DNA from: an uncultured Atopobium sp.
Lineage (GTDB): Bacteria; Actinomycetota; Coriobacteriia; Coriobacteriales; Atopobiaceae
Length of the DNA: 15,941 nt
NCBI GenBank assembly: GCA_946647055.1
Contig: CAMPCT010000026.1
Span: 1-15,941, forward strand
Reading direction: 5' to 3'
The notes beneath the pieces are model-generated. The model worked only from the letters and a program-made list of their open reading frames with translations. It was not told the DNA's origin and searched no databases. Position numbers and translations under genes: made by a program. Below, in pieces: positions 1 through 6,372 of this stretch (the first letter of the stretch is position 1; each line of letters starts with the position of its first letter).

Positions 1-38
1 CCGCGAGAGCCCCGTTCGTGCTACATGTCTTCGGCCGT

Positions 39-1400
39 CTACTCCGGCACGCCGTAGGCGAGAAGCTCGTCGATGGTGACGAAGGTGTAGCCCTGCTCCA
101 CCAGGTAGGGCATGGCCTGACGCAGCCCCTCGACCGTCTGCCAGCGGTCACCGCCGCCATCATGCATGAGGATGACCTGGCCAGGCTGTGCGCTCATGAG
201 GACCTGAGCGATGGCGTCCGAACCGGGAAGCGACCAGTCCTCGGTGTCGAGGTCCCAGCCGATCTCGGCGTCGAGATAGGGCCACAGGTTGGTGACCGCG
301 TCGCCGTAGAAGTTGCCGCCCGGGGCACGCAGGATGTGCGAGGGCTCCTCCCCCGTCGCATCGGCAATCGCCTTGAATCCCTCGGTGACCTCCCAGATCT
401 GCTCGTCGGCAGACATGTAGGTGATGTTGACGCCCTGGCCAGAACCGCTCGCGTGGTCCCAGGTGTGCGTGCAGATCTGGCAGCCCAGGGCCTTCTCTCG
501 GGCGATCTGGTCGGGGTACCAGGCAATCTGCTCGCCAATGGTGAAGAACGTGGCACGTGCGCCATACTCCTCGAGGATGTCGAGGATGGCGTCGGTGGTC
601 TCGGGCCAGGGGCCGTCGTCGAAGGTGAGGGCAATGACCTTGTCACCACCGGTATTGGCCGTGTAGACGTGGTACCCGCCGTCGATGGCTGGCGTCACGA
701 CTTCTTCCTGCCGGATGCCCGACACGTCTCCGGTGGTGATGCGACGCAGCCCGTCCTGGCCGTCGGACATGAGGTGAATCGAACCGGACCAGTAGTTGTC
801 GAAGGTGGCGTCATCGCTCGAGTTGCCGTGGGGGATGGTCTCCTCGGTGACGGTGGAGCTCTCCGTGACGTCACCGCCGTCGTCGATCTGCACCACGGCG
901 TCGCGCGTGAGCTCGGTCTCGAGCGTGGCGGGCTGGCCGTTCACCGTGACGACGCACTTCTCGCCGCCACCCTCGGTGCACACCGAGCCGTCGATGGCGA
1001 GCAGGTTGCCAGGCTTGGGCGATGCATAGCCCTCGTCGAGCAGCAGCTGCACGGTATCGCCCACGACCACGCCCACCTGCTGACCGTTGACGACCACCTC
1101 GAAGTGACGCATGTACTCCTGGTAGCCATACCAGCCACCGCCCGCCAGCGCGGCAAGCACGATGAGGCCAAAGATGGTGGGCAGGACGGACCTCTTCTTC
1201 TTGCGGCGGGCCTGTGCGTTGTAGAGGCCAGCGGTCGAGACGTTGGTGTAGGGGTTGTACGAGGCCGGCGACTCGATGCGCTCGATTGGCTGGGCAGTCC
1301 CGCGCGCGGGCTGACGGACCTCGACCGTCTCGGGGGACTGCTTGAAGTGGGCCCCGCTCCTCCTGCGACGGGTGCCGCCCTGCCTCGTGCTCTCGCTCAT
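39..1400 (-). CDS. Membrane-anchored polysaccharide deacetylase (CE4/NodB family)
   Basis: Predicted 453-residue enzyme that removes acetyl groups from an N-acetylated cell-wall or capsular glycan outside the membrane. Residues 1-70 are a basic, disordered cytoplasmic tail ending in RRKKKR; one membrane span follows at about 72-92, so the rest is extracytoplasmic. Residues 100-190 form a small beta-rich linker region with VVNGQ repeats. The NodB domain (255-450) shows the CE4 motifs: TFDDGP (D261 base, D262 metal), H312-T-W-D-H316 metal ligands, RAPGG (R358), DTEDW (385-389) and the final MHDGGG (H413). The start at 1400 is chosen because GAGAGGGG lies just upstream; an in-frame start at 1523 would overlap the preceding gene and lacks such a site. 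It lies 73 bp downstream of the glycosyltransferase on the same strand, suggesting a shared envelope function. The exact glycan substrate cannot be told from sequence. Confidence 0.93.
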   Translation of the reverse strand: MSESTRQGGTRRRRSGAHFKQSPETVEVRQPARGTAQPIERIESPASYNPYTNVSTAGLYNAQARRKKKRSVLPTIFGLIVLAALAGGGWYGYQEYMRHFEVVVNGQQVGVVVGDTVQLLLDEGYASPKPGNLLAIDGSVCTEGGGEKCVVTVNGQPATLETELTRDAVVQIDDGGDVTESSTVTEETIPHGNSSDDATFDNYWSGSIHLMSDGQDGLRRITTGDVSGIRQEEVVTPAIDGGYHVYTANTGGDKVIALTFDDGPWPETTDAILDILEEYGARATFFTIGEQIAWYPDQIAREKALGCQICTHTWDHASGSGQGVNITYMSADEQIWEVTEGFKAIADATGEEPSHILRAPGGNFYGDAVTNLWPYLDAEIGWDLDTEDWSLPGSDAIAQVLMSAQPGQVILMHDGGGDRWQTVEGLRQAMPYLVEQGYTFVTIDELLAYGVPE

Positions 1401-1445
1401 GTCATACCCCTCTCGGGATGGGTTGTCCAATGCATCCATGGTAGC

Positions 1446-1469
1446 AAAAAGGGATGGTGCCCCGTCCTT
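1446..1469 (-). terminator. Weak hairpin with T run between glycosyltransferase and deacetylase genes
   Basis: On the minus strand an imperfect stem (AAGGACGG against CCATCCCTT, with one bulge and one mismatch) is followed directly by five T residues. It sits just after the glycosyltransferase stop codon. It may act as a partial terminator or attenuator that lowers expression of the deacetylase. The stem is poor, so this is a tentative call. Confidence 0.3.
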
Positions 1470-1473
1470 GCGG

Positions 1474-2547
1474 CTATTTGGGTTTCGAGAACACCAGGCG
1501 CATCTGCACCTGGTAGTTGGCAAGGAAGAGCACGAGGTCGACTGCCAGTTTTACCAGCATGGCCGCCGCTTGGGGAAACAGGGGTGCCAAGCCCTGGACC
1601 AGCAGGGCGGAGAGGAGCATCTGCACTATCGCCACCGCAACGAAGCGACGGGCCTGGCTGCGAACGTCACCACCCGCTTGGAACACGCGACGTCTGTTGA
1701 TGGCAAAGTTGAGCGACGCGGACACCACACGGGCCAGCACCGTCGCCAGCGCCGCCCACAACACGATGCCCGCATGCCGAAACTCAGCCGAGAGCAACCC
1801 GAACAGGAGGATGTCGATCGCCGTCGTGGCAATCGACGTCGCCGAGAACCCCATGAACGTGCGAATCGTCACGAAGACGACGCGCAGCGAGTCGACGATG
1901 GGCTTGAAGTGCGTCTTGTGCTGGTCCACGCTGTCATAGACGGTCGCTATGGGCACCTCGACCACCGGCGTGTCCCGCTGGCACAGCAGCAGCATCTGCG
2001 TCTCGAACTCGAAGTGGTCGCCCTCGAGGTCGAGGCAGCGGCTCATGAGCTCCTCGGGGATGCCGCGCAGGCCCGTCTGGCTGTCCGTGAGCTTGAGACC
2101 GCAGAAGAGCCTGAGGCATGCGTTGATGAAGCGGTTGCCAAAGCGGCTCTGGCGGGGAATCCCCTCGACGCCCATGTCCCTCACGCCAAGGACGAGGCTC
2201 TTGGCATCCTGCCTGACGAACTCCTCGGCAACCGCAATGATGTCGTCTGCGATGTGCTGCCCGTCGGCGTCTGCGGTGACGCACCCAATGATGGGCGACG
2301 CCCCCAGGAGCAGGTAGAGGAACGCGTCCTTGAGCGCGCTCCCCTTGCCTAGGTTCTCGTCGTGGGCAAGCACCTCGGCGCCAAGCTCGCGGCAGCGCTC
2401 GAAGACGCGATGATGGATGTCGCCGCTTCCGTCGTCAACCACCACGATGCGCGAAACACCGCGACCGAGCAGCTCGCTCACGAGGGTGGGGAGCCCATCG
2501 TCGGGATGGACGGCAGGAATCACAATGGGGACAGACGGTCCGACCAC
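1474..2547 (-). CDS. GT2 glycosyltransferase fused to a GtrA-like membrane domain
   Basis: Predicted 357-residue two-domain protein. Residues 5-225 are a GT-A fold family 2 glycosyltransferase related to dolichyl-phosphate-sugar synthases: VVVDDGS at 35-41 for nucleotide binding, ENLGKGSAL near 64-72, and the metal-binding DADGQH at 93-98. Residues about 232-353 are a GtrA-like domain with four predicted hydrophobic segments. In known families GtrA-type proteins are thought to move lipid-linked sugars across the membrane, so the fusion would make and then flip a polyprenyl-phosphate sugar for glycosylation of an envelope polymer; this role is inferred. A GTG start at 2547 is preferred because AAAGGGGGT precedes it by about six bases; the frame can also open at a TTG at 2589 without a clear ribosome binding site. 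Downstream lies the polysaccharide deacetylase in the same direction. It is divergent from the DUF1232 gene. Confidence 0.9.
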   Translation of the reverse strand: MVGPSVPIVIPAVHPDDGLPTLVSELLGRGVSRIVVVDDGSGDIHHRVFERCRELGAEVLAHDENLGKGSALKDAFLYLLLGASPIIGCVTADADGQHIADDIIAVAEEFVRQDAKSLVLGVRDMGVEGIPRQSRFGNRFINACLRLFCGLKLTDSQTGLRGIPEELMSRCLDLEGDHFEFETQMLLLCQRDTPVVEVPIATVYDSVDQHKTHFKPIVDSLRVVFVTIRTFMGFSATSIATTAIDILLFGLLSAEFRHAGIVLWAALATVLARVVSASLNFAINRRRVFQAGGDVRSQARRFVAVAIVQMLLSALLVQGLAPLFPQAAAMLVKLAVDLVLFLANYQVQMRLVFSKPK

Positions 2548-2574
2548 GCACGCACCCCCTTTCGCGCTAATTGC

Positions 2575-2580
2575 ATGATA
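2575..2580 (-). promoter_or_regulatory. Candidate -10 element for the glycosyltransferase-deacetylase unit
   Basis: The minus strand reads TATCAT here, about 28 bases before the GTG start at 2547, which would give a short leader of about 20 bases. No good -35 hexamer is seen at the normal spacing. The motif also falls inside the possible longer TTG reading frame, and its position is an argument for the shorter protein. Confidence 0.3.
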
Positions 2581-2604
2581 CCGCTTCAAATCGAGCAGTC
2601 GGGG

Positions 2605-2610
2605 TACACT
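2605..2610 (+). promoter_or_regulatory. Candidate -10 element for the DUF1232 gene
   Basis: TACACT on the plus strand, about 55 bases before the ATG at 2666 and only 25 bases from the opposing candidate -10 element. Together they would form back-to-back divergent promoters. No convincing -35 is visible, so this is a weak call. Confidence 0.28.
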
Positions 2611-2665
2611 ACGAGCAACGCGAGGGATGCCCGGTGTGACCGGGCCCTATCGAAAGGAAGCCACC

Positions 2666-3094
2666 ATGGCAGAAGAGTTCAGCATGGACGCCGCCAAGCA
2701 GGCAATCGAGGAGGGCATCGCCCAGGCCCAGGAGCTCCTGAACGACCCCGAGAAGATCGACGCCCTGCTGGGCGACATCGACCAGAAGATCATGGGACTG
2801 CCCGAGACCATCAAGACCGGCCTCATCGCCATCCCCACCATGGCATCGATGATCAAGGCCTACGTCACCAAGGAGTACCCCGAGGTCTCGCCCAAGGTCG
2901 TCGCCTCCATGGTCGCCGCCTTCCTGTACCTCGTGAAGGGCAAGGACCTCCTGCCCGACGGCATCCCCGTGCTTGGCTATGCCGACGACCTCGCCGTCAT
3001 CGCGCTTGCCGTGAAGCTCAACGAGCCCGAGCTCGAGGCCTTCAAGGCCTGGCAGGCAACCAAGGGCGTCGGCACCGTTGGCATCGAAGCCTAG
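2666..3094 (+). CDS. YkvA-like DUF1232 protein
   Basis: Small 142-residue protein of unknown function. Residues 75-115 match the DUF1232/YkvA signature, with the core DLLPDGIPVLGYADDLAV (94-111), the segment that is most conserved in this family. The first 60 residues form a charged, helical region rich in Glu and Asp, with IDALLGDIDQKI suggesting an amphipathic helix. The DUF1232 part is short and moderately hydrophobic and is usually considered membrane-associated. The ATG at 2666 is chosen over an upstream in-frame start because AAAGGAAG lies five bases before it. The PTS IIA gene follows after a 60-base gap containing a G-rich hairpin, so the two could be co-transcribed. No function can be assigned; the family call is secure. 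Confidence 0.88.
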   Translation: MAEEFSMDAAKQAIEEGIAQAQELLNDPEKIDALLGDIDQKIMGLPETIKTGLIAIPTMASMIKAYVTKEYPEVSPKVVASMVAAFLYLVKGKDLLPDGIPVLGYADDLAVIALAVKLNEPELEAFKAWQATKGVGTVGIEA

Positions 3095-3106
3095 GCTTGG
3101 CGCGCG

Positions 3107-3137
3107 GAGGGGGGCGTGACGGGTGTCGCGCCCCCTC
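3107..3137 (+). terminator. GC-rich hairpin between the DUF1232 and IIA genes
   Basis: An imperfect stem of about 11 pairs (3107-3118 with 3127-3137, one bulged G and one G-U pair) with an eight-base loop. No T run follows: the sequence continues ACACGTAAGG. It may be a weak terminator, an attenuator or an RNA-stability element separating expression of the two genes. Confidence 0.4.
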
Positions 3138-3154
3138 ACACGTAAGGCACACGC

Positions 3155-3706
3155 ATGAGCATCTCCAAGATCCTTGGCCGTCTGGCCAGGGCTTCCACCC
3201 CCGCGCCCACCATCGTTGCCATCTCCACGGCAGCAGCTGCCGCCATGGCTGCCGGCGAGCACGTCCTTGTCGCCCCCATGACCGGCGAATGCATCCCCAT
3301 GCAGGAGGTTCCCGACCCGCTGTTTGCCTGCGAGGCCCTGGGCGGTGGCGTTGGCATCATCCCCTCCGACGGCCGGGTCGTCTCACCCGTCAACGGCACC
3401 GTCATCGCGACCTGCGACACCAAGCACGCCATCAGCATCAAGTCCGACGACGGCATAGAGGTCCTCGTCCACTGTGGCATCGACACCGTCGAGCTCTACG
3501 GCTCGCCCTTCGTCGTCCATGTGGCCCAAGGCGACCACGTCAGAGCGGGCCAGCTGCTCATGGACGTCGATCTCGATGCCATACGGGCCGCCGGGAAGGA
3601 CACCGTGACCCCGGTCATCGTCACCAATCAGCATGAGTTCGCATCGCTCGAGGTGACCCCCTCTCGCCTCGTCGAGGCCGGTGACCTGCTGATCACGCTC
3701 GCGTAG
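3155..3706 (+). CDS. PTS glucose-family IIA component (Crr-like), stand-alone
   Basis: Predicted 183-residue phosphocarrier of the sugar phosphotransferase system. It would accept phosphate from HPr and pass it to a IIB domain. The EIIA-glucose domain spans about 36-183: VLVAPMTGE start, the first active-site histidine in TKHAISIKSDDG (H91) and the phosphorylated one in VLVHCGIDTVEL (H106), the same pair as H75/H90 of the E. coli protein. The N-terminal 35 residues, with a short basic helix followed by an Ala-rich stretch, recall the flexible tail of free Crr. The start has only a weak TAAGG upstream. No IIB, IIC, HPr or enzyme I gene is in the window, so its membrane partner is unknown. Candidate partners include a glucose, trehalose, sucrose or N-acetylglucosamine permease lacking its own IIA. 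It may also have a regulatory role, as in enteric bacteria, but that is not shown here. Confidence 0.92.
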   Translation: MSISKILGRLARASTPAPTIVAISTAAAAAMAAGEHVLVAPMTGECIPMQEVPDPLFACEALGGGVGIIPSDGRVVSPVNGTVIATCDTKHAISIKSDDGIEVLVHCGIDTVELYGSPFVVHVAQGDHVRAGQLLMDVDLDAIRAAGKDTVTPVIVTNQHEFASLEVTPSRLVEAGDLLITLA

Positions 3707-3713
3707 CGTCATC

Positions 3714-3774
3714 GCCGGAGTCCGGCCAAAGACAGTGACGACCACGTTTTGAGACACTGTCAGGGCGCAGCCCT
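3714..3774. repeat. Three adjacent inverted repeats downstream of the IIA gene
   Basis: Within 61 bases after the IIA stop there are three dyads: GCCGGAGTCCGGC (3714-3726), GACAGTG paired with CACTGTC (3731-3737 and 3755-3761, 17-base spacer), and AGGGCGCAGCCCT (3762-3774). None is followed by a T run. They could together stop transcription or protect the 3' end of the IIA mRNA; a protein-binding role for the 7-bp dyad is also possible. Confidence 0.5.
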
Positions 3775-3837
3775 CACATGACATGAAATTCTCCTCGCGA
3801 CCTGCGCATCCTTGGCGATTCGCCCTGCACGGAGGTT

Positions 3838-3843
3838 TATACT
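3838..3843 (+). promoter_or_regulatory. Candidate -10 element in the fructokinase leader
   Basis: TATACT in an AT-rich patch within the 316-base non-coding stretch between the IIA and kinase genes. The nearest -35-like sequence, TTGGCG at 3812-3817, has an over-long 20-base spacer. If used, transcription would begin near 3850 and give a leader of about 170 bases before the kinase start. Confidence 0.35.
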
Positions 3844-3874
3844 TGCAATGGTGCATTTGCCCATTTTGTCAAGT
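3841..3874 (+). promoter_or_regulatory. Interrupted dyad at the putative kinase transcription start
   Basis: ACTTG and AATGG (3841-3845, 3847-3851) are mirrored by CCATT and CAAGT (3861-3865, 3870-3874). This makes a two-part stem around a nine-base loop directly after the TATACT. It may be a regulator-binding site or a stem-loop in the mRNA leader. The rest of the leader to 4022 shows no recognised riboswitch and only short stems such as GGCGGCCCCCGCC. Confidence 0.35.
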
Positions 3875-4022
3875 GGCATTCTGTTGCGTTGTAACTCCGA
3901 CTCGGACCGCATGCCACCCGCAAGGTCGCCCGCACCAGAGCCATGGCAAGCACACCGGAAGGTACGTACAGGAGAGGCGGCCCCCGCCAGGACCACCTCG
4001 TAGGCCTCGAGAGGAGCACGAC

Positions 4023-4973
4023 ATGCATTCCGTCACCGCACTGGGAGAACTGCTCATCGACTTCACCGACGCCGGGACCTCCCCCGCCGGACAGAAGCTC
4101 TTCGAACGCAATGCCGGCGGCGCGCCCGCCAACGTCTTGGTCGCGCTCTCGCGCCTGGGCCACAAGGTCGCCTTCATTGGCAAGGTGGGCAACGACATGC
4201 ATGGCAACTTCCTGCGCGCCACGCTCGAGGCCGACGACGTCGACTGCACGGGCCTCGTGATGGATGACGAGCACTTCACCACCCTGGCGTTCGTGGCCCT
4301 CTCTCCCGAGGGCGAGCGCAGCTTCTCGTTTGCCCGCAAGCCCGGCGCCGACACCTGCCTCTCGGTCGACGAGCTTGCCCGCGACGTCATCCGCGACAGC
4401 CGCGTCTTCCATGTGGGCTCCCTCTCCCTCACCGACGAGCCCGCCCGCTCCGCCACCCTCGCGGCCCTCGACTGCGCACGCGAGGCCGGCTGCGTCATGA
4501 GCTATGACCCCAACTACCGCGCGAGCCTGTGGAGCTCCCCCGAGGTCGCTTCCGAGCAGATGCGCTCCATCCTCCCGTACATGGACCTGATCAAGATCTC
4601 CGCCGAGGAGTGCGAGCTGGTGGCCGGCGAGCCCACTCCCGAGGCCGCGGCGGCAAAGCTGCTCGCCAACGGTGCCAAGGTCGTGGTGGTCACGCTCGAC
4701 GCCGAGGGTGCCTTTGTCGCCTGCGCCGACGGCTCTCGCGTGGTGCCGAGCTTCCATGTCGACCCCGTCGACACCACGGGCGCCGGCGACTCGTTCTGGG
4801 GCGGCTTCCTCACGGCCTTCTGCGAGAGCGGGCTCGCACCTGAACAGGTCGGCATCGAGCAGGCTGCCGGCTTCGTGCGCTTTGGCAACGCCGTGGCGTC
4901 GCTCTGCGTGCGCGGCCGCGGAGGCATCCCCTCCATGCCCGCCCGTGCGGATGTCGAGGATTTGCTGAAATAA
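4023..4973 (+). CDS. PfkB-family sugar kinase, probable fructokinase
   Basis: Predicted 316-residue cytoplasmic kinase of the ribokinase/PfkB family that would phosphorylate a sugar, most likely fructose to fructose 6-phosphate, with ATP. Evidence: GELLIDF at 8-14, the first PfkB signature in NAGGAPANVLVALSRLG (30-46), the di-Gly hinge region, YDPNYR at 161-166, and the second signature DTTGAGDSFWGGFL (250-263) with catalytic D256 in the anion hole. The overall pattern is closest to bacterial fructokinases; 2-dehydro-3-deoxygluconokinase is an alternative within the same family. The ATG at 4023 is preceded by GAGAGGAG; the frame is open for 80 codons upstream but those lie in the AT-rich leader and have no coding character. 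Peptidase T follows after 87 bases. The nearby IIA gene makes a role in sugar entry plausible but is not proof of a shared pathway. Confidence 0.88.
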   Translation: MHSVTALGELLIDFTDAGTSPAGQKLFERNAGGAPANVLVALSRLGHKVAFIGKVGNDMHGNFLRATLEADDVDCTGLVMDDEHFTTLAFVALSPEGERSFSFARKPGADTCLSVDELARDVIRDSRVFHVGSLSLTDEPARSATLAALDCAREAGCVMSYDPNYRASLWSSPEVASEQMRSILPYMDLIKISAEECELVAGEPTPEAAAAKLLANGAKVVVVTLDAEGAFVACADGSRVVPSFHVDPVDTTGAGDSFWGGFLTAFCESGLAPEQVGIEQAAGFVRFGNAVASLCVRGRGGIPSMPARADVEDLLK

Positions 4974-4992
4974 AACCAAATAAGGATTCAGC

Positions 4993-5013
4993 CTTTTCGT
5001 GCAGACGCAAAAG
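4993..5013 (+). repeat. Bulged hairpin between the kinase and pepT genes
   Basis: CTTTTCGT pairs with ACGCAAAAG (one bulged C) around a GCAG loop. It lies 20 bases after the kinase stop and overlaps the expected -35 region of the pepT promoter. No T run follows. It could be a weak transcript end or an operator for pepT. Confidence 0.35.
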
Positions 5014-5019
5014 AGGCCA

Positions 5020-5025
5020 TATAAT
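5020..5025 (+). promoter_or_regulatory. Consensus -10 element upstream of pepT
   Basis: A perfect TATAAT, 36 bases before the pepT ATG, in an otherwise GC-rich context. The -35 position holds only a weak TTCGTG (4996-5001, 18-base spacer). The expected start site near 5032 leaves a leader of about 29 bases that includes the CGGAG ribosome binding site. pepT is therefore probably transcribed on its own as well as by read-through from the kinase. Confidence 0.55.
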
Positions 5026-5060
5026 CGATGGGCTAACACTGAGTGAGAACGGAGTGGCCC

Positions 5061-6299
5061 ATGAGCGATGTCCTCGAGCGATTCCTGCGCTATGTGCAGA
5101 TCGGCTCGCCATCCAACCCAAACAACGAAAGCGTCGTGCCCTCGACGGAGTGCCAGCACGACATGGCACGCCTCCTCGAGGCCGAGCTCATCGAGCTGGG
5201 GCTCTCTGATGCCCGTGCCGACGAGCATGCCTATGTGACGGCAACCGTGCCCGCCTCCGCAGGCTGCGAGCACCTGCCTGCCCTGGGCCTGCTCGCCCAC
5301 ATCGACACCTCGTCCGACGCCCCTGGGTTTGACGTGAAGCCCCACATCGTCCACTACGAGGGGGGCAACCTGGTTTCCGGCGTCGTGAACGGCAAGGTCA
5401 TCGAGACCACGCCCGAGGACGCCCCCATCCTCGACAAGCTCGTGGGCCACGACATCATCGTGTCCGACGGCTCGACGCTCCTCTCGGCAGACGACAAGGC
5501 CGGCGTCGCCGAGATCGTATCCCTCGCCGCACGTCTCAAGGACCACCCCGAGCTGCCCCACCCCACGCTCAAGCTGGCCTTCGTCCCCGACGAGGAGATC
5601 GGCCACGGTGCCGACCTCCTCGACATCGAGGCCTTTGGGGCAACGTGGGCCTATACCGTGGACGGCGCCTTTGACGGCGAGGTCAGCTGGGAGACCTTCA
5701 ACGCCGCCTCCGCCCGCATCACCATCAACGGCACGCAGGTCCACCCCGGCTCCGCAAAGGGCATCATGGTGAACGCACTCACGCTGCTGCGTCAGTTCGA
5801 CGCGATGCTGCCGCAGGACCAGCGCCCCGAGAACACCGACGGCCGCGAGGGCTACTACCATCTGCACGGGGCACAGGGCACCCCCGCCCATGCCGAGGCG
5901 TACTACCTCATCCGCGACTTCGATTCCGACAGCTTCGAGGCCCGCAAGCAGCTCATCCGAGATGTCGCGGCACTCCTCGACGAGCGCTATGGCTCGGGCA
6001 GGGTCGAGGTCGAGATCCGCGACGAGTATCGCAACATGGCAGAGCACATCAAGGACAAGATGTTCCTGGTCGACAACGCCATCGCCGCCAACGAGGAGCT
6101 GGGCATCGAGCCCATCGTCCTGCCCGTCCGCGGCGGCACGGACGGTGCCCAGCTCACCTATCGTGGCCTCCCCTGCCCCAACCTCGCAGCAGGTGGCCTG
6201 CAGTTCCACTCGGTTCGCGAGTTCATTGCCGTGTCGAGCCTCGACAACGGCGTCGACATGCTCGAGCACCTCGTCGCCAAGTTCGCCGTCGAACAGTAG
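5061..6299 (+). CDS. pepT: Peptidase T (tripeptide aminopeptidase)
   Basis: Predicted 412-residue cytoplasmic M20-family aminopeptidase that removes the N-terminal residue of tripeptides, using two zinc ions. Length matches the family (about 410). All metal and catalytic residues are visible: H80 and D82 in LLAHIDTSSDAPG, bridging D144 in LLSADDKAG, general base E178 and ligand E179 in VPDEEIGHG, D201 in YTVDG, and H383 in LQFHSVREF. The lid/dimerisation domain lies at about 215-320 and carries VHPGSAKGIMVNA (227-239), typical of PepT. RGGTDGAQL at 358-366 is the conserved substrate-binding loop. The ATG at 5061 follows CGGAG by seven bases; an upstream in-frame GTG at 5043 has no such site. 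It is followed by a strong terminator. It would finish the breakdown of imported peptides, in keeping with the asparaginase further on. Confidence 0.97.
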   Translation: MSDVLERFLRYVQIGSPSNPNNESVVPSTECQHDMARLLEAELIELGLSDARADEHAYVTATVPASAGCEHLPALGLLAHIDTSSDAPGFDVKPHIVHYEGGNLVSGVVNGKVIETTPEDAPILDKLVGHDIIVSDGSTLLSADDKAGVAEIVSLAARLKDHPELPHPTLKLAFVPDEEIGHGADLLDIEAFGATWAYTVDGAFDGEVSWETFNAASARITINGTQVHPGSAKGIMVNALTLLRQFDAMLPQDQRPENTDGREGYYHLHGAQGTPAHAEAYYLIRDFDSDSFEARKQLIRDVAALLDERYGSGRVEVEIRDEYRNMAEHIKDKMFLVDNAIAANEELGIEPIVLPVRGGTDGAQLTYRGLPCPNLAAGGLQFHSVREFIAVSSLDNGVDMLEHLVAKFAVEQ

Positions 6300-6323
6300 G
6301 GTTGGCACACGCCGCCCTCTTTG

Positions 6324-6360
6324 CGGGACCCCTGGGGCTATCCCCGGGGGTCCCGTCTTT
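6324..6360 (+). terminator. Intrinsic terminator after pepT
   Basis: A 14-pair GC-rich stem (6324-6337 with 6342-6355, one T-G wobble) closed by a CTAT loop and followed by TCTTTC. It ends the pepT transcript and separates it from the convergent glycosidase gene, whose stop is at 6373. No T run is seen on the opposite strand. Confidence 0.8.
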
Positions 6361-6372
6361 CGTCGAGGGCCC

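Noticed and set aside
18..1700. A 560-codon open frame on the plus strand opposite the deacetylase
   Set aside because: The opposite strand carries all CE4 motifs; this frame is a compositional shadow without a family signature.
3835..3875. Minus-strand TTGACA and TATAAA in the kinase leader as a divergent promoter
   Set aside because: The spacer is 25 bases, too long for a normal promoter, and no minus-strand gene or plausible small RNA structure lies downstream before the IIA gene.
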